Below, piece by piece: positions 49,133 through 58,003 of a stretch of DNA of 64,000 nt (its first letter is position 1; each line of letters starts with the position of its first letter). Under the pieces are notes generated by a model. That model did no database searches and was not told the origin of the DNA. It was given only the letters and a program-made list of their open reading frames with translations. Source of the stretch: CAYQQQ01 sp964420125 (lineage in GTDB: Bacteria > Actinomycetota > Acidimicrobiia > Acidimicrobiales > Microtrichaceae); the NCBI GenBank assembly GCA_964420125.1, contig CAYQQQ010000007.1, positions 62,001-126,000 on the forward strand. The letters run 5' to 3'. The position numbers and the translations under genes are program-made.

Positions 49133-50890
49133 TCAGAGGTACTGCCCCGTTGCGACGCGCTCGATGGAGCGCCCGCCCGTGGGGTTCTGGTCGTCGTGCT
49201 CGCGGATGAGCGTGCGGACGTACACGATGCGCTCCCCCTTCTTGCCGGAGATCTTCGCCCAGTCGTCCGGGTTGGTCGTGTTGGGGAGATCCTCGTGCTC
49301 CTTGTACTCCTGGTGGATCGACTCGATGAGGTCGGCCACCTGGATCCCGCGCGTGCCGGCAGCGAGCTCCCGCTTGATGGCCAGCTTCTTCGCCCTTCGC
49401 ACGATGTTCTCGATCATCGCACCCGAGGAGAAGTCCTTGAAGTACATGACCTCCTTGTCGCCGTTGGCGTAGGTCACCTCGAGGAACTGGTTGGCCTCGT
49501 CGTCGCGGTACATCTCCTCGACGGTGCGCTCGATCATCGCCAGGGTGGCCTTCTCCGGGTCGCCGCCGCCCAGCGACTCCACCTCCGCGCCATCGAGGGG
49601 GAGGTGGGCGGTGAGGTACCGGGAGAAGATCTGCACCGCAGACTCCGCGTCGGGGCGGTTGATCTTGATCTTCACGTCGAGCCGTCCGGGCCGGAGGATG
49701 GCCGGGTCGATGAGGTCTTCGCGGTTGGAGGCGCCGATCACGATCACGTTGCGCAGCGTCTCCACGCCGTCGATCTCCGCCAGCAGCTGGGGCACGATCG
49801 TGGCCTCCATGTCCGAGGAGATGCCGGAGCCTCGCGTGCGGAAGAGCGACTCCATCTCGTCGAAGAAGACGATGACCGGGGTGCCGTCTGCCGCCTTCTC
49901 CCGGGCACGTTGGAAGACCAGTCGGATGTGCCGCTCGGTCTCGCCGACGTACTTGTTCAACAGCTCAGGGCCCTTGATGTTGAGGAAGTAGCTGCGCGCT
50001 TCCCGCCCCGTCACCTCCGTCACCTTCTTGGCGAGGCTGTTGGCCACCGCCTTGGCGATCAGGGTCTTTCCGCAACCTGGCGGTCCGTAGAGCAGGATTC
50101 CCTTGGGCGCCGGGAGGCTGTACTCACCGAAGAGCTCCGAATGGAGGAAGGGGAGCTCGACCGCATCGGTGATCATCTCGATCTGGGTGTCCAGGCCGCC
50201 GATGTCGGTGTAGGAGATGTCGGGGACCTCTTCGAGCACGAGCTCCTCGACCTCCGGGCGAGGGAGCTTCTCGATGAGGATCCCCGAGCGAGGATCCATC
50301 AGCACGTTGTCGCCGGCTCGGAGGCGCTCACCTCGCAGGGAGTCCGCGATCTCCGCCACGCGCTCCTCGTCGGCGCGGCCGACCACCAGGGCGCGCTCGC
50401 CGTCGTCGAGGGCCTCCTTGAAGGTGACGACCTCGCCGGAGGTGTCGGGACGGCGCACCATCACCACGTTGTAGGACTCGTTGAGCACCACCTCGGCGCC
50501 CCGTCGGAGGTCCTCGGTGTCGATGGCGGGCGAGACCTCGACGCGCATCTTGCGGCCTGCTGCCTGCACGTCGACGGTGCCGTCGTCGTTGGCGCCGAGC
50601 AAGGTGGCGTAGGCCGCCGGGGGCTGGGTGAGCTTCTCGACCTCCTCCCGCAGCGCGGCGATGTGGTCGCGTGCCTCTCGGAGGGTGTAGCTGAGCTTCT
50701 CGTTCTGGCTGACGGCTTGGGCGAGCTGGCCCTTGGTCTCGAGGAGCCGCTCCTCGAGGGTCCGCACCCGCTTCGGTGCGTCCTGGAGGCGCCGAACCAG
50801 CGACGCGATCTCCTCCTCCAGCTCCTGCACCTGGGCGCGGAGGGTGAGGTTCTGCTCCTCGAGCTCGTTGGCATCGTTGGCGTCGTCCAC
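49133..50890 (-). CDS. arc: Proteasomal ATPase ARC/Mpa
   Basis: A 585-residue AAA protein that unfolds pupylated proteins into the 20S core. Residues about 5-85 are the coiled coil that binds Pup (EEQNLTLRAQVQELEEEIAS), followed by two OB-like domains (about 95-230). The ATPase has Walker A GPPGCGKTLIAKA, Walker B VIVFFDEMESLF, and DPAILRPGRLDVKI. The C-terminal GQYL tail docks into the alpha ring. Start is GTG; ferredoxin diverges 260 bp away. arc is separated from dop here by two unrelated genes. Confidence 0.96.
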   Translation of the reverse strand: MDDANDANELEEQNLTLRAQVQELEEEIASLVRRLQDAPKRVRTLEERLLETKGQLAQAVSQNEKLSYTLREARDHIAALREEVEKLTQPPAAYATLLGANDDGTVDVQAAGRKMRVEVSPAIDTEDLRRGAEVVLNESYNVVMVRRPDTSGEVVTFKEALDDGERALVVGRADEERVAEIADSLRGERLRAGDNVLMDPRSGILIEKLPRPEVEELVLEEVPDISYTDIGGLDTQIEMITDAVELPFLHSELFGEYSLPAPKGILLYGPPGCGKTLIAKAVANSLAKKVTEVTGREARSYFLNIKGPELLNKYVGETERHIRLVFQRAREKAADGTPVIVFFDEMESLFRTRGSGISSDMEATIVPQLLAEIDGVETLRNVIVIGASNREDLIDPAILRPGRLDVKIKINRPDAESAVQIFSRYLTAHLPLDGAEVESLGGGDPEKATLAMIERTVEEMYRDDEANQFLEVTYANGDKEVMYFKDFSSGAMIENIVRRAKKLAIKRELAAGTRGIQVADLIESIHQEYKEHEDLPNTTNPDDWAKISGKKGERIVYVRTLIREHDDQNPTGGRSIERVATGQYL

Positions 50891-51150
50891 AGCGTCTCCA
50901 GACCTCTGGTCGTTGCGTCTGTTCTAGTTCGGTGCCCGGCCGGGATGGCGGAGGGCCTCGCGCCTCCTGTCGGAAGTCACATCCTCGCCCCGAGTTTTCA
51001 ACAGAGTTTCCGTCTAAACTGCGCGGTGTGCCTAGAATGCACGTCGGGCCGGACGGCCATGCTCGCCGTCGCGGTCACAGCGGTCGGGAGCATCCCCCGA
51101 CTCCAACCCGGACCCCCGGCGGGTTACCGACCAGGAGAAAGGTCAACGAC

Positions 51151-51387
51151 ATGAAGGTGTGGATCGATCAGGACCTGTGCACCGGCGACGGCCTCTGCGA
51201 GGAGATCGCGCCAGCGGTCTTCACGCTGCTCGACGACGGCCTCGCCTACGTGAAGGAAGGCGACAAGGTCTTCAGCGATCCCGGCGGCGCCGAGGGCATG
51301 GCCAACATCCCCGACGGCGAGCTGGAGTCCGTCATCGAGTCGGCCGAGGAGTGCCCCGGGGAGTGCATCTTCATCGAAGCCGAGTGA
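51151..51387 (+). CDS. Small ferredoxin (3Fe-4S/4Fe-4S type)
   Basis: A 78-residue acidic iron-sulfur protein. DLCTGDGLCEEIAP (Cys 10 and 16 region) and EECPGECIF near the C-terminus give four Cys, with the second position displaced as in 3Fe-4S ferredoxins that feed cytochrome P450s. No P450 is adjacent. AGGAGA precedes the ATG. It is transcribed away from arc; the 260-bp gap between them holds both promoters. A TAGAAT at 51033-51038 is a possible -10 for the ferredoxin, without a convincing -35. Confidence 0.88.
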   Translation: MKVWIDQDLCTGDGLCEEIAPAVFTLLDDGLAYVKEGDKVFSDPGGAEGMANIPDGELESVIESAEECPGECIFIEAE

Positions 51388-51429
51388 CCGGCGGCGCCGT
51401 GCAGCGGCTCCGCCGCAGCCCTCGCACGC

Positions 51430-52590
51430 TCAGCCGAGGCACCGCCCGGTGTCCACCGGCGCCGAGCCTGCTGCGGCGACCAGCTCCTGCACCGCCTCGG
51501 CTCTGAGCGCATAGGCCACGCCGGGTCGGTCCGGGGCGATGGCCACCGCGGTGCCCACAACTCGCCCGGCCGCGTCCAGCAGCGCGCTGCCGGAGTCCCC
51601 CGGTTCGAGCTGTGACGCCATCACCAACAGGTCCCGACGCACGAGTGCCTCGTCGTAGATGTCGTACCCGGTCGCCGTCAGCTCGTCGCCGATGAGGAAG
51701 GGGGACGGCTCGAACGGTCCCCCACCTGGGAACCCGAGCACGAGTCCGCCGACATCCTCCGTCGGGGAGACCAGGGTGAAGGCTGGACGCCGGAGGTCGC
51801 TGCGCACGAGCGCCAGGTCGACGCTCGGATCGAAGGCCACCACGCGCCCGCGGCCCGACGCTCCGTCGGGCGTGGTCAGCTCGATGCCCTCGGCACCGGC
51901 CACCACGTGCGCGTTCGTCGCCCAGAGCCCGTCACCCACCGAGTAGCCGCTGCCCGATTGCACGAGGTCGCACGCCCGACTCTGCAGCCGCGCGGTGCTG
52001 CTCGCCGCCTGTTCCAGCGTGGCGGCGTCGACAGGGCTTCCCTCGGGTGGCGGTGGGAGCTCCGGGGCGGGCTGCAACCCGGCCAGGATGGTCGGGAACT
52101 GCCCTGCGGCGAGGCTCCGCTCGAGCTCGGCGACCTGCTCCGGAGGATCCGGGAGGTGGTCGGTCACCACCTGTGCGATGGCGCTGCTGCGGGTGGACTG
52201 CGCCACCCACCCCTGGGTGGAGGCCATCAGCGGCACGAGCAGCCACAGGATCACCACCACGCCTGCGACACCGAGCAGCGAACCCCCCGCGGCATCCATC
52301 GCCCGCACGATCTCGTCCTCGGGATGCGGTCGCAGCCGTGAGCCGATGGCCACGCCCACGGCCTGGCCAGCCGAGGCGAGCAGGATGAAGCACCCGGCAC
52401 CCAGGAGGAGGACGCCGGCGTCGGTCCCGGGGTCGATCCATCGTGAGATCGCGGGCACCACGCTCACCCCGATCGCCAGGCCGAGCACCGCGCCCACCCA
52501 GCCCAGCGCGCGGGTGATCAACCCGAGCCGCCAACCACCGACCGCAGCCAGGGCCGCGGCGACCACCACGAGCAGGTCGAGGCCGTTCAT
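51430..52590 (-). CDS. MarP-like membrane serine protease (CvpA-type membrane domain plus trypsin domain)
   Basis: A 386-residue protein with four N-terminal hydrophobic helices of the CvpA fold (residues about 1-125) and a periplasmic-side chymotrypsin domain (from about 195). The triad is His in LWATNAHVVAG, Asp in DPSVDLALVRSD, and Ser in EPGDSGSALL. Two Cys (ACDL and the last residues GRCLG) could form the disulfide known for MarP. In mycobacteria MarP protects pH homeostasis by cleaving cell-wall enzymes. It runs ahead of the ferredoxin stop, converging with it after 42 bp. Confidence 0.88.
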   Translation of the reverse strand: MNGLDLLVVVAAALAAVGGWRLGLITRALGWVGAVLGLAIGVSVVPAISRWIDPGTDAGVLLLGAGCFILLASAGQAVGVAIGSRLRPHPEDEIVRAMDAAGGSLLGVAGVVVILWLLVPLMASTQGWVAQSTRSSAIAQVVTDHLPDPPEQVAELERSLAAGQFPTILAGLQPAPELPPPPEGSPVDAATLEQAASSTARLQSRACDLVQSGSGYSVGDGLWATNAHVVAGAEGIELTTPDGASGRGRVVAFDPSVDLALVRSDLRRPAFTLVSPTEDVGGLVLGFPGGGPFEPSPFLIGDELTATGYDIYDEALVRRDLLVMASQLEPGDSGSALLDAAGRVVGTAVAIAPDRPGVAYALRAEAVQELVAAAGSAPVDTGRCLG

Positions 52591-52602
52591 CGCCGAAGAG
52601 CG

Positions 52603-53376
52603 TCAGCCCGCAGCCTTCCGGGCATGGGTCAGGAAGCCGGTGTGGGCGACCATGCGATGGTCGGGTCGCACCGCCTGGCCCTCCACGTACCAACCGCGAT
52701 GCAGGACCTCGAGGGTCTCGCACGCGAAGAAGCCGTGGAGCTCGAGGCTGTCGCGGAGCTGCGTGACCTGGACCACGCTCGGGGTGTAGGCGAGGAAGAT
52801 GCCACCCGGTCGCAGCGCGGTGGTGGCGTGGGGCACCACCTGCCACGGCTCAGGGAGGTCGAGCACCACGCGGTCGAGGTCGACCAGCTCGGTGCCCTCG
52901 TAGCAGTCGCGCAGCTCGACTCGGTACCGCTCGAGCACCTCGGGGCCGAGGAACCGCTCCACGTTGGCCAGCGCGCGGCCGGCGAAGTCGTCGCGCAGCT
53001 CGTAGCCCACGATGTCGGCCCCGGCGCGCAGCATCGCCATGGAGAGCGCTCCCGAACCGACGCCGCTCTCGAGCACCCTCACCCCGGGGGAGATGTCGGC
53101 CAGCATCAGGATGGGACCGAGGTCCTTCGGGTAGATGACCTGAGCTCCCCTGGGCATCTTCAACACGAACTCCGACAGCGTGGGGCGCACGACGCGGAAG
53201 CTCTGGTTGCGCGAGGAGAGGACCACCGACCCCTCGTCGATCCCTACGAGCGCGTCGTGGGCGATGGTGCCGGAGTGGAAGTGGAACTCCTTTCCGGCGG
53301 TCAGGGTGCCTTGGTAGCGGCGCCCCTTGGCATCGATGAGCTGCACGAGCTCGCCTTCATCCAGCCGGGACTTCAC
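52603..53376 (-). CDS. trmI: tRNA (adenine-58-N1)-methyltransferase TrmI
   Basis: A 257-residue SAM enzyme. The N-terminal beta domain (LVQLIDAKGRRYQGTLTAGK, FHFHSGTIAHDALVG) and Rossmann motif I (VLESGVGSGALSMAMLRAG) are typical of TrmI. PRGAQVIYPKDLGPIL and LDLPEPWQVVPHATTALRPG follow in canonical order. It methylates A58 in the T loop of tRNAs. Start GTG with AGGAGG upstream, overlapping the TtuA-like stop by GTGA. A coupled tRNA-modification unit is thus formed with the two genes upstream. Confidence 0.95.
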   Translation of the reverse strand: MKSRLDEGELVQLIDAKGRRYQGTLTAGKEFHFHSGTIAHDALVGIDEGSVVLSSRNQSFRVVRPTLSEFVLKMPRGAQVIYPKDLGPILMLADISPGVRVLESGVGSGALSMAMLRAGADIVGYELRDDFAGRALANVERFLGPEVLERYRVELRDCYEGTELVDLDRVVLDLPEPWQVVPHATTALRPGGIFLAYTPSVVQVTQLRDSLELHGFFACETLEVLHRGWYVEGQAVRPDHRMVAHTGFLTHARKAAG

Positions 53377-54347
53377 GATGCCTCCTGGGGGTCGAGCGGG
53401 TTGCGGGTCTCCGGGGAGGCTCTCCGAGGCGGGGCCACGGCGCTCGCTCCGGTGGCACGTTCCACCAGGCGACAGAACGCACATCGATCCGACGAGCAGG
53501 GTGCACCGCAGGTGTCGCAGGACCGCAGCGCCCCCGGAGGCTCCGGTGAGCCGGTGGAGAAGAGGTCCACCGCCTGGCGGAGGAAGGACGAGTAGAAGGT
53601 CGCCTTCGTCCCCGGCGACTGCGCCTCGATGGAGTTGAGTGCCTCCTTGTAGCCGAGGTGCCGGTTGCCCTTGGCCATCGGGCACTCGTCGACCTGGTAG
53701 TCGATCCCCGACACGATGCAGTACGCGGCGGTCTCCCGCTCGGAGAGCCGGACGAGCGGCTTGGCCTTGCGGGGGAAGCCGTCATGGGCCGGGAGCACCG
53801 GTCGCTGGCGGCCCAGGTACTCCATCTGCCAGTGCAGCACGTTGCCCAGCAGCACGGCTGCCTCGTCGTCGAGGTTGTGGCCGGTGACCAGGACGTCGTA
53901 GCCGCCATCCCGGGCGGCTGCGTCGAACAGGTGCCGCTTGGAGAGACCACATGCCGAACAGGGTGTCCTGCGCGCTGCTCGGGAGCCTCCGGGGATGTCG
54001 TAGCCGAACTGCTGGGGGAGGTCGATCTCCACCAGCTTGGCGCCGTGCTCGCTGGCATAGCGCCGCACGTAGGCGGCGGAGTCGTCGCTGTAGCCCTCGA
54101 TGCCGAGCCCGAGGTAGAGGCCGTCGGCGTCGTAGCCCAGCTTCCGCAGCATGTCCCACACGGCCAGTGAGTCCTTGCCGCCCGATGCGGCGACCAGGAT
54201 CCGGTCGGTGGGTGCGAACATCTCCCATCGCTCGATGGTCCGGCCGACCTGGTCGGTGCAGAACTTCCGCAGGTGGGGGACGCAGAAGTTCGCGTTGTGA
54301 CGGCGGAGGTCGATGACGGCTGGCTCCCGGCAGACCGTGCACTTCAT
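53373..54347 (-). CDS. TtuA/Ncs6-like tRNA 2-thiolation enzyme
   Basis: A 324-residue PP-loop ATPase with zinc fingers at both ends. KCTVCREPAVIDLRRHNANF and a following CVPHLRKFC form the N-terminal finger. LVAASGGKDSLAVWDML is the PP-loop, SRAARRTPCSACGLSKRHLF the central Cys pair, and CDTCGAPCSSDRCAFC the C-terminal finger. This matches TtuA, which thiolates U54 of tRNA, or Ncs6-type proteins. It adenylates the base and receives sulfur from a carrier protein, and such a carrier is encoded just upstream (ATGA overlap). The target base is not proven. Confidence 0.88.
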   Translation of the reverse strand: MKCTVCREPAVIDLRRHNANFCVPHLRKFCTDQVGRTIERWEMFAPTDRILVAASGGKDSLAVWDMLRKLGYDADGLYLGLGIEGYSDDSAAYVRRYASEHGAKLVEIDLPQQFGYDIPGGSRAARRTPCSACGLSKRHLFDAAARDGGYDVLVTGHNLDDEAAVLLGNVLHWQMEYLGRQRPVLPAHDGFPRKAKPLVRLSERETAAYCIVSGIDYQVDECPMAKGNRHLGYKEALNSIEAQSPGTKATFYSSFLRQAVDLFSTGSPEPPGALRSCDTCGAPCSSDRCAFCRLVERATGASAVAPPRRASPETRNPLDPQEAS

Positions 54348-54541
54348 GCGCCGCCGGAGATCACGGGACGGATCTCCACCTCGTCGTGCTCCTCCAGCGT
54401 GCCATCGCCGGGGACGATGGTGCCGTTGCGGATCACCAGGACCGACTCGCGGTTCACCTCGAGCCGCGCGAGGAGCACCGAGACCTGCAGAGGTCCGGAC
54501 ACCTCCAGCCGGCGTGAAGGGTTTCGCAGCCGTACGAGCAC
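54344..54541 (-). CDS. MoaD/ThiS/TtuB-like sulfur-carrier protein ending in GGA
   Basis: A 65-residue beta-grasp protein. LVRLRNPSRRLEVSGPLQVS is the first hairpin. VLLARLEVNRESVLVIRNGT and the C-terminal EEHDEVEIRPVISGGA complete the ThiS/MoaD plan. Functional carriers end in GG; here one extra Ala follows, so the tail may need trimming or the Ala is tolerated. Start is GTG with GGAGGGG upstream. Its stop overlaps the TtuA-like ATG, so it is probably the sulfur donor of that enzyme. Confidence 0.75.
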   Translation of the reverse strand: MLVRLRNPSRRLEVSGPLQVSVLLARLEVNRESVLVIRNGTIVPGDGTLEEHDEVEIRPVISGGA

Positions 54542-54608
54542 ACCCCCATGATGACCCCTCCAGCGGTCCGCGCACGACCAGCGCCCCTCAGGGATCAGGA
54601 GCACCCGC

Positions 54609-55151
54609 TCAGTCGAACACGACCGGCCGTGTCCGTCGGTCGCCGCGCCGGCGGCTCGCCGCGCGGTAGCTCGCATCGCGCAGCGCCGACAGCTCCGCCT
54701 CGGCGGCCGCGCGGTCCCGACGGATGCGGGCCAGACGGCGCGACGGTGCCGTGGCACGATCGAACCGGCGTCCAGCTGCCCGCTCCGCCTCGAGCGCTCG
54801 GCGATGGCGACGGCTTCCGGGCCGGCGACGGTCGAGGTGCCGCTGCGCCCGCCGGAGCCGCCGGGCAGCGCGCAGCTGTCCTCGGGTCGGTCGGCTCATG
54901 CGCTCGTCGAGTCGGGCGAGGGACTTGGCCCGTTGCGCCGTCGTGCGCTCGACCCGACTGGGTCGGGGTCGGGCGATGACCGTGTAGGTCTCACCGGGTT
55001 CGAGGTGCACCGACGTGAGGCGCTGCGGCTCACGATCGATGGCCGAGCGCGCCTCGCGGGCCAGCCAGTCGATGCCCCGTTCGGCGAGCTCGCCCTGCAG
55101 GCCATCGCCGAAGACCCAGTGGAGCAACGTGCTCCGGACGCGCTGCAGCAT
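54609..55151 (-). CDS. Arginine-rich protein of unknown function
   Basis: A 180-residue very basic protein. The N-terminal quarter (MLQRVRSTLLHWVFGDGLQG) may form an amphipathic helix. A short beta part (LEPGETYTVIARPRPSRVER) is followed by long Arg/Ala helices (RGQLRAARRLRRAQRHLDRR, RRLARIRRDRAAAEAELSAL). It may bind nucleic acids or acidic membrane lipids. The ATG overlaps the stop of the small membrane protein upstream by one base (TGATG), so both belong to the same transcript. I recognise no family. Confidence 0.6.
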   Translation of the reverse strand: MLQRVRSTLLHWVFGDGLQGELAERGIDWLAREARSAIDREPQRLTSVHLEPGETYTVIARPRPSRVERTTAQRAKSLARLDERMSRPTRGQLRAARRLRRAQRHLDRRRPGSRRHRRALEAERAAGRRFDRATAPSRRLARIRRDRAAAEAELSALRDASYRAASRRRGDRRTRPVVFD

Positions 55152-55375
55152 CAGCCGCGCCGCACCTCGATGATGGCCGAGGAGCGCTTCCCGCCGCGTC
55201 GTCCGAGGAGGAAGGCGACGATCAGGAGCAGCACCCCGAGCAGCACGCCGGCGGCGATGAGCTGGTTCTTGGCGCTCTCGACCTGCTGGGTTGCCTCACC
55301 TTGGATCTCGGTCAGCTTGGACTTGATGTCGTCGGGCGTGATCCGACCGACGTCCTGATGCTCGGCGTAGCTCAT
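55151..55375 (-). CDS. Small single-pass membrane protein, unknown function
   Basis: A 74-residue protein. A hydrophilic helix (DIKSKLTEIQGEATQQVESA) precedes one transmembrane helix (LIAAGVLLGVLLLIVAFLLG, residues about 42-61). A basic tail follows (RRGGKRSSAIIEVRRG). The topology resembles tail-anchored or t-SNARE-like small membrane proteins, but no homology is claimed. The ATG overlaps the upstream stop (ATGA) and the stop overlaps the next ATG, giving three coupled genes of unknown role. Confidence 0.6.
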   Translation of the reverse strand: MSYAEHQDVGRITPDDIKSKLTEIQGEATQQVESAKNQLIAAGVLLGVLLLIVAFLLGRRGGKRSSAIIEVRRG

Positions 55376-55752
55376 CGTTGCACTCCGTTCTCGCCCATCC
55401 GCACCGCGACCAGCCGACCGTAGACGCCCGCCACGGCGATGCCCGCGACGGCGGTGAGGGCGAAGGGCACCCAGCTCCACCGACCTCCGTCGAGCTCGCC
55501 GGGATCGTTGAAGACATCGACGGTCTGCAGCGCCCTCAGCAGCGCCAGCAGCGCGAAGATCCAGCCGGTGCCGATCAGCAGGGCTCCCCCGGTGCCGAAC
55601 CCGAGGTAGCGCCCGAGCGTCTTGATCGGGTCGACGGTCTCCTGCCTGGCGTAGGTGACGACGAGGTCCTTGAGCTCGTTGACCTGTGCGGCGGGCCCCT
55701 TCCGAGGGGGCGGCGCAGACCAGGGTCGCTTCGGGCTGGACGTCTCGGACAC
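55372..55752 (-). CDS. Membrane protein with two helices (phage-holin-like superfamily 3E type layout), unknown function
   Basis: A 126-residue protein. A basic Pro-rich cytoplasmic N-terminus and a helix (ELKDLVVTYARQETVDPIKT) are followed by GFGTGGALLIGTGWIFALLA and VPFALTAVAGIAVAGVYGRL, two transmembrane segments. This layout (amphipathic helix then two helices) is that of small actinobacterial Phage_holin_3_6-like proteins; assignment is tentative. The GTG has AGGAGG at good spacing. The first gene of a coupled three-gene unit. Confidence 0.6.
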   Translation of the reverse strand: MSETSSPKRPWSAPPPRKGPAAQVNELKDLVVTYARQETVDPIKTLGRYLGFGTGGALLIGTGWIFALLALLRALQTVDVFNDPGELDGGRWSWVPFALTAVAGIAVAGVYGRLVAVRMGENGVQR

Positions 55753-55860
55753 GGGCACCTCCTGTGCTCTGCAGTGTTGTACCACGTCGCAGCTGCCTCG
55801 GGGCGCGGTCGGGGTCTGCATCCGGGCCGAGCGGAGACGACACCGGCTCCGGAGGCGGGA

Positions 55861-56508
55861 TCAACCAGGATCGCCGCCCAGGTGCAGCTGTGCATCGAGG
55901 ATCTCGCGCTGCTCGTCGATCACCTCACCCAGCAAGCTCCAACGGGCATCGAGACCGGCAGTGGCCAGCAGCCGCTGCCGGTCGAGGGTGGCCAGTGGGC
56001 ACAGCAGGCTGAGCTGCCACAGGAGCGCCTCCGGCTCCTCTGCGAGACGAAGCTCCGCGGGCCACGCCGGCGATCCGAGCTCGCAGGCCAGAGCGCCGAG
56101 CGCACGGGCCCGGGCCAGCACACGGGACACCGTCTCCGGGAGCGGGGTCTCGCCAACCTCGTCGAGCGGCTCGATCTCGGCGCGGGGATACGGGTCATCT
56201 TCGAGCCAGCGTCGTACGGCCGCTCTGCGGGTACCGACCGCCACGAGCATGTGCCCGCCGTCGGGCAGCTCCTCGGACTGCAGCACGCGGGCGACGCATC
56301 CCACCCGGGCTCGGACATCACCGCCGCCGACCTCGTGCCCCCGCTCGATCAGCACCACCACCATCTCGCGGGGGTCACGGTTGCGCAGATCGAACATGAG
56401 CACCCGGTACCGGGGCTCGAACACGTGCAAGGTGAGCAGTTGCCCCGGCAGGAGCACGTTGCCCAGCGGGAAGACCGCCATCTCCTGGCCGCCGGGCGGG
56501 CCCTGCAC
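55861..56508 (-). CDS. LON substrate-binding domain protein
   Basis: A 215-residue protein made only of the LON N-terminal domain: FPLGNVLLPGQLLTLHVFEP is the classic start, followed by YRVLMFDLRNRDPREMVVVL, a GCVARVLQSEELPDGGHMLV strand pair and a helical C-terminal bundle. Stand-alone LON proteins have no protease or ATPase; their partner is unknown. Start is the GTG just after the carboxypeptidase stop; the ATG at 56481 (MAVFPLGN) is equally plausible and would give 206 residues. Confidence 0.85.
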   Translation of the reverse strand: MQGPPGGQEMAVFPLGNVLLPGQLLTLHVFEPRYRVLMFDLRNRDPREMVVVLIERGHEVGGGDVRARVGCVARVLQSEELPDGGHMLVAVGTRRAAVRRWLEDDPYPRAEIEPLDEVGETPLPETVSRVLARARALGALACELGSPAWPAELRLAEEPEALLWQLSLLCPLATLDRQRLLATAGLDARWSLLGEVIDEQREILDAQLHLGGDPG

Positions 56509-56509
56509 G

Positions 56510-58003
56510 TCAGCGGGTCGCCTCTGTGGGAGTCGGACCGGCCTCCGCCAACGGTGGAGCGAGGGGATGGTCCAGCAGCGTCTCGAGCACGCGTTGCTGG
56601 AAGGCGAGGTCCTCGCCGTTCACGCGTCGGTCGCCGGTGTTCTGCACGATCTCGAAGTCGAGCGTGGCTCCGGGTCGGGTGACCAGCCAACCGGAGAGGG
56701 CCGTCACCGTGTTGAGCGTTCCGGTCTTCGCTCGGAGGCGAGTCGGCCACTCCCCACCGGCGAAGCGGTCCTCGAGGGTGCCGGGTTGCCCGGGGACCGC
56801 GAGGCTCGTGGCGAGCGTGCCCTCGGGCCCGGAGCGACGCAGCACCGATGCGAGCAGGTCGCAGGTCACCCGGTTCTCGTAGGACAACCCGGAACCGTCG
56901 AGCATCACCACGCCCTCCACGGGGATCCCCTCACCAGACGCCCACTCCACGATCGCCGAGGTGCCGGCGGCCGTGCTGCCGGCGCCGGAGCGAGTCCGGC
57001 CGATCTCCTTGACGAGCAGCTCCGCGGTGGTGTTGTCCGAGTAGCGGAGGACCTCCTGCACCAGGTCGTCGACGGGAAGGGAGGACACCGACAGCACCTC
57101 GGGGGCGGAGCTCGGAGCCGTACCCGAGACGGGGGGGCCACCCACGACGACCCCTCGCTCGGCCAGTAGCTGGGAGATCACCGCTGCGGCGTGCTGCGCG
57201 GGATCCGGCGCCGGCCCCCCCTCTCCCCCTCCCGTCGTGGGGTCGATGGTCCAGGCGTCGTTCACGAGGAGGGCGGACAGCGGTGCGATCGTGCCACCTT
57301 CGCGATGGCGCTCCGGCCAGGTCGGGATGGTCGTCTGGTCGTCGTACCGACTGGCGTCACCCACGACGGAGCCGGTCACCTGGCGGATCCCCGCCGCGAC
57401 GAGGGCGTCGGCGACGCTCTCCAGGTCGGTCTCCGGGAGTCGATCGGTTCCCTGGAGACGCTGGTAGGCCTCGGTGGTGAGGAGCGGGTCGCCTCCGCCC
57501 ACGACGTAGAGGTTGCCGGCGACCACACCGTCCTGGGGAGCCGCGTCGGTCAGGAAGCGCGTCGACAGCGTCGTGTCGGCCCCGAGGACCTCGAGCGCTG
57601 CCGCGGCGGTCAGCAGCTTCATGTTGGAGGCAGGAGCGAGCTGTGCCGTCGTGTTGTGGGCGAACCACGGGTTGGTCCCGTCGCCGACCTCGACGCAGGT
57701 GCCCGCCGGCGCGGTGGCCAGCAACGGGACCAACGCCGCGTTCATCCGGCGGGTGGCGAGCGGTTGGGTCGTCCATCCCGGAACCCGTCGGGCGGAGAGG
57801 ACTGCGGTGGAGGCGCGCCGGTCTGCGAGCTCCACGGCCGGATCGTCGGGGTGCTCGTCGAGCACGACGGCGCCGACGAGGGCGGCGGCCCCGGCGACGG
57901 CCAGGAGGAACGCCCAACGGGCGCCGCTGCGATGGCGTCGCGCTCGTCGCACGGGCGCAGGAGTCCCACCGGCGTGCACCGGCGGGGGCGATGATCCGTT
58001 CAC
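56510..58003 (-). CDS. dacB: D-alanyl-D-alanine carboxypeptidase/endopeptidase (PBP4, S13 family)
   Basis: A 497-residue exported penicillin-binding protein. A signal-anchor (RWAFLLAVAGAAALVGAVVL) follows the basic start. Active-site motifs: SxxK in LAPASNMKLLTAAAAL (about residue 125), SxN in LRYSDNTTAELLVKEI, KTG in LRAKTGTLNTVTALSG. PBP4-type insertion lies between SxxK and SxN. It trims peptidoglycan stem peptides outside the membrane. The start is GTG overlapping (GTGA) the acyl-CoA synthetase stop, an unexpected coupling of a cell-wall enzyme to a CoA ligase. Confidence 0.92.
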   Translation of the reverse strand: MNGSSPPPVHAGGTPAPVRRARRHRSGARWAFLLAVAGAAALVGAVVLDEHPDDPAVELADRRASTAVLSARRVPGWTTQPLATRRMNAALVPLLATAPAGTCVEVGDGTNPWFAHNTTAQLAPASNMKLLTAAAALEVLGADTTLSTRFLTDAAPQDGVVAGNLYVVGGGDPLLTTEAYQRLQGTDRLPETDLESVADALVAAGIRQVTGSVVGDASRYDDQTTIPTWPERHREGGTIAPLSALLVNDAWTIDPTTGGGEGGPAPDPAQHAAAVISQLLAERGVVVGGPPVSGTAPSSAPEVLSVSSLPVDDLVQEVLRYSDNTTAELLVKEIGRTRSGAGSTAAGTSAIVEWASGEGIPVEGVVMLDGSGLSYENRVTCDLLASVLRRSGPEGTLATSLAVPGQPGTLEDRFAGGEWPTRLRAKTGTLNTVTALSGWLVTRPGATLDFEIVQNTGDRRVNGEDLAFQQRVLETLLDHPLAPPLAEAGPTPTEATR

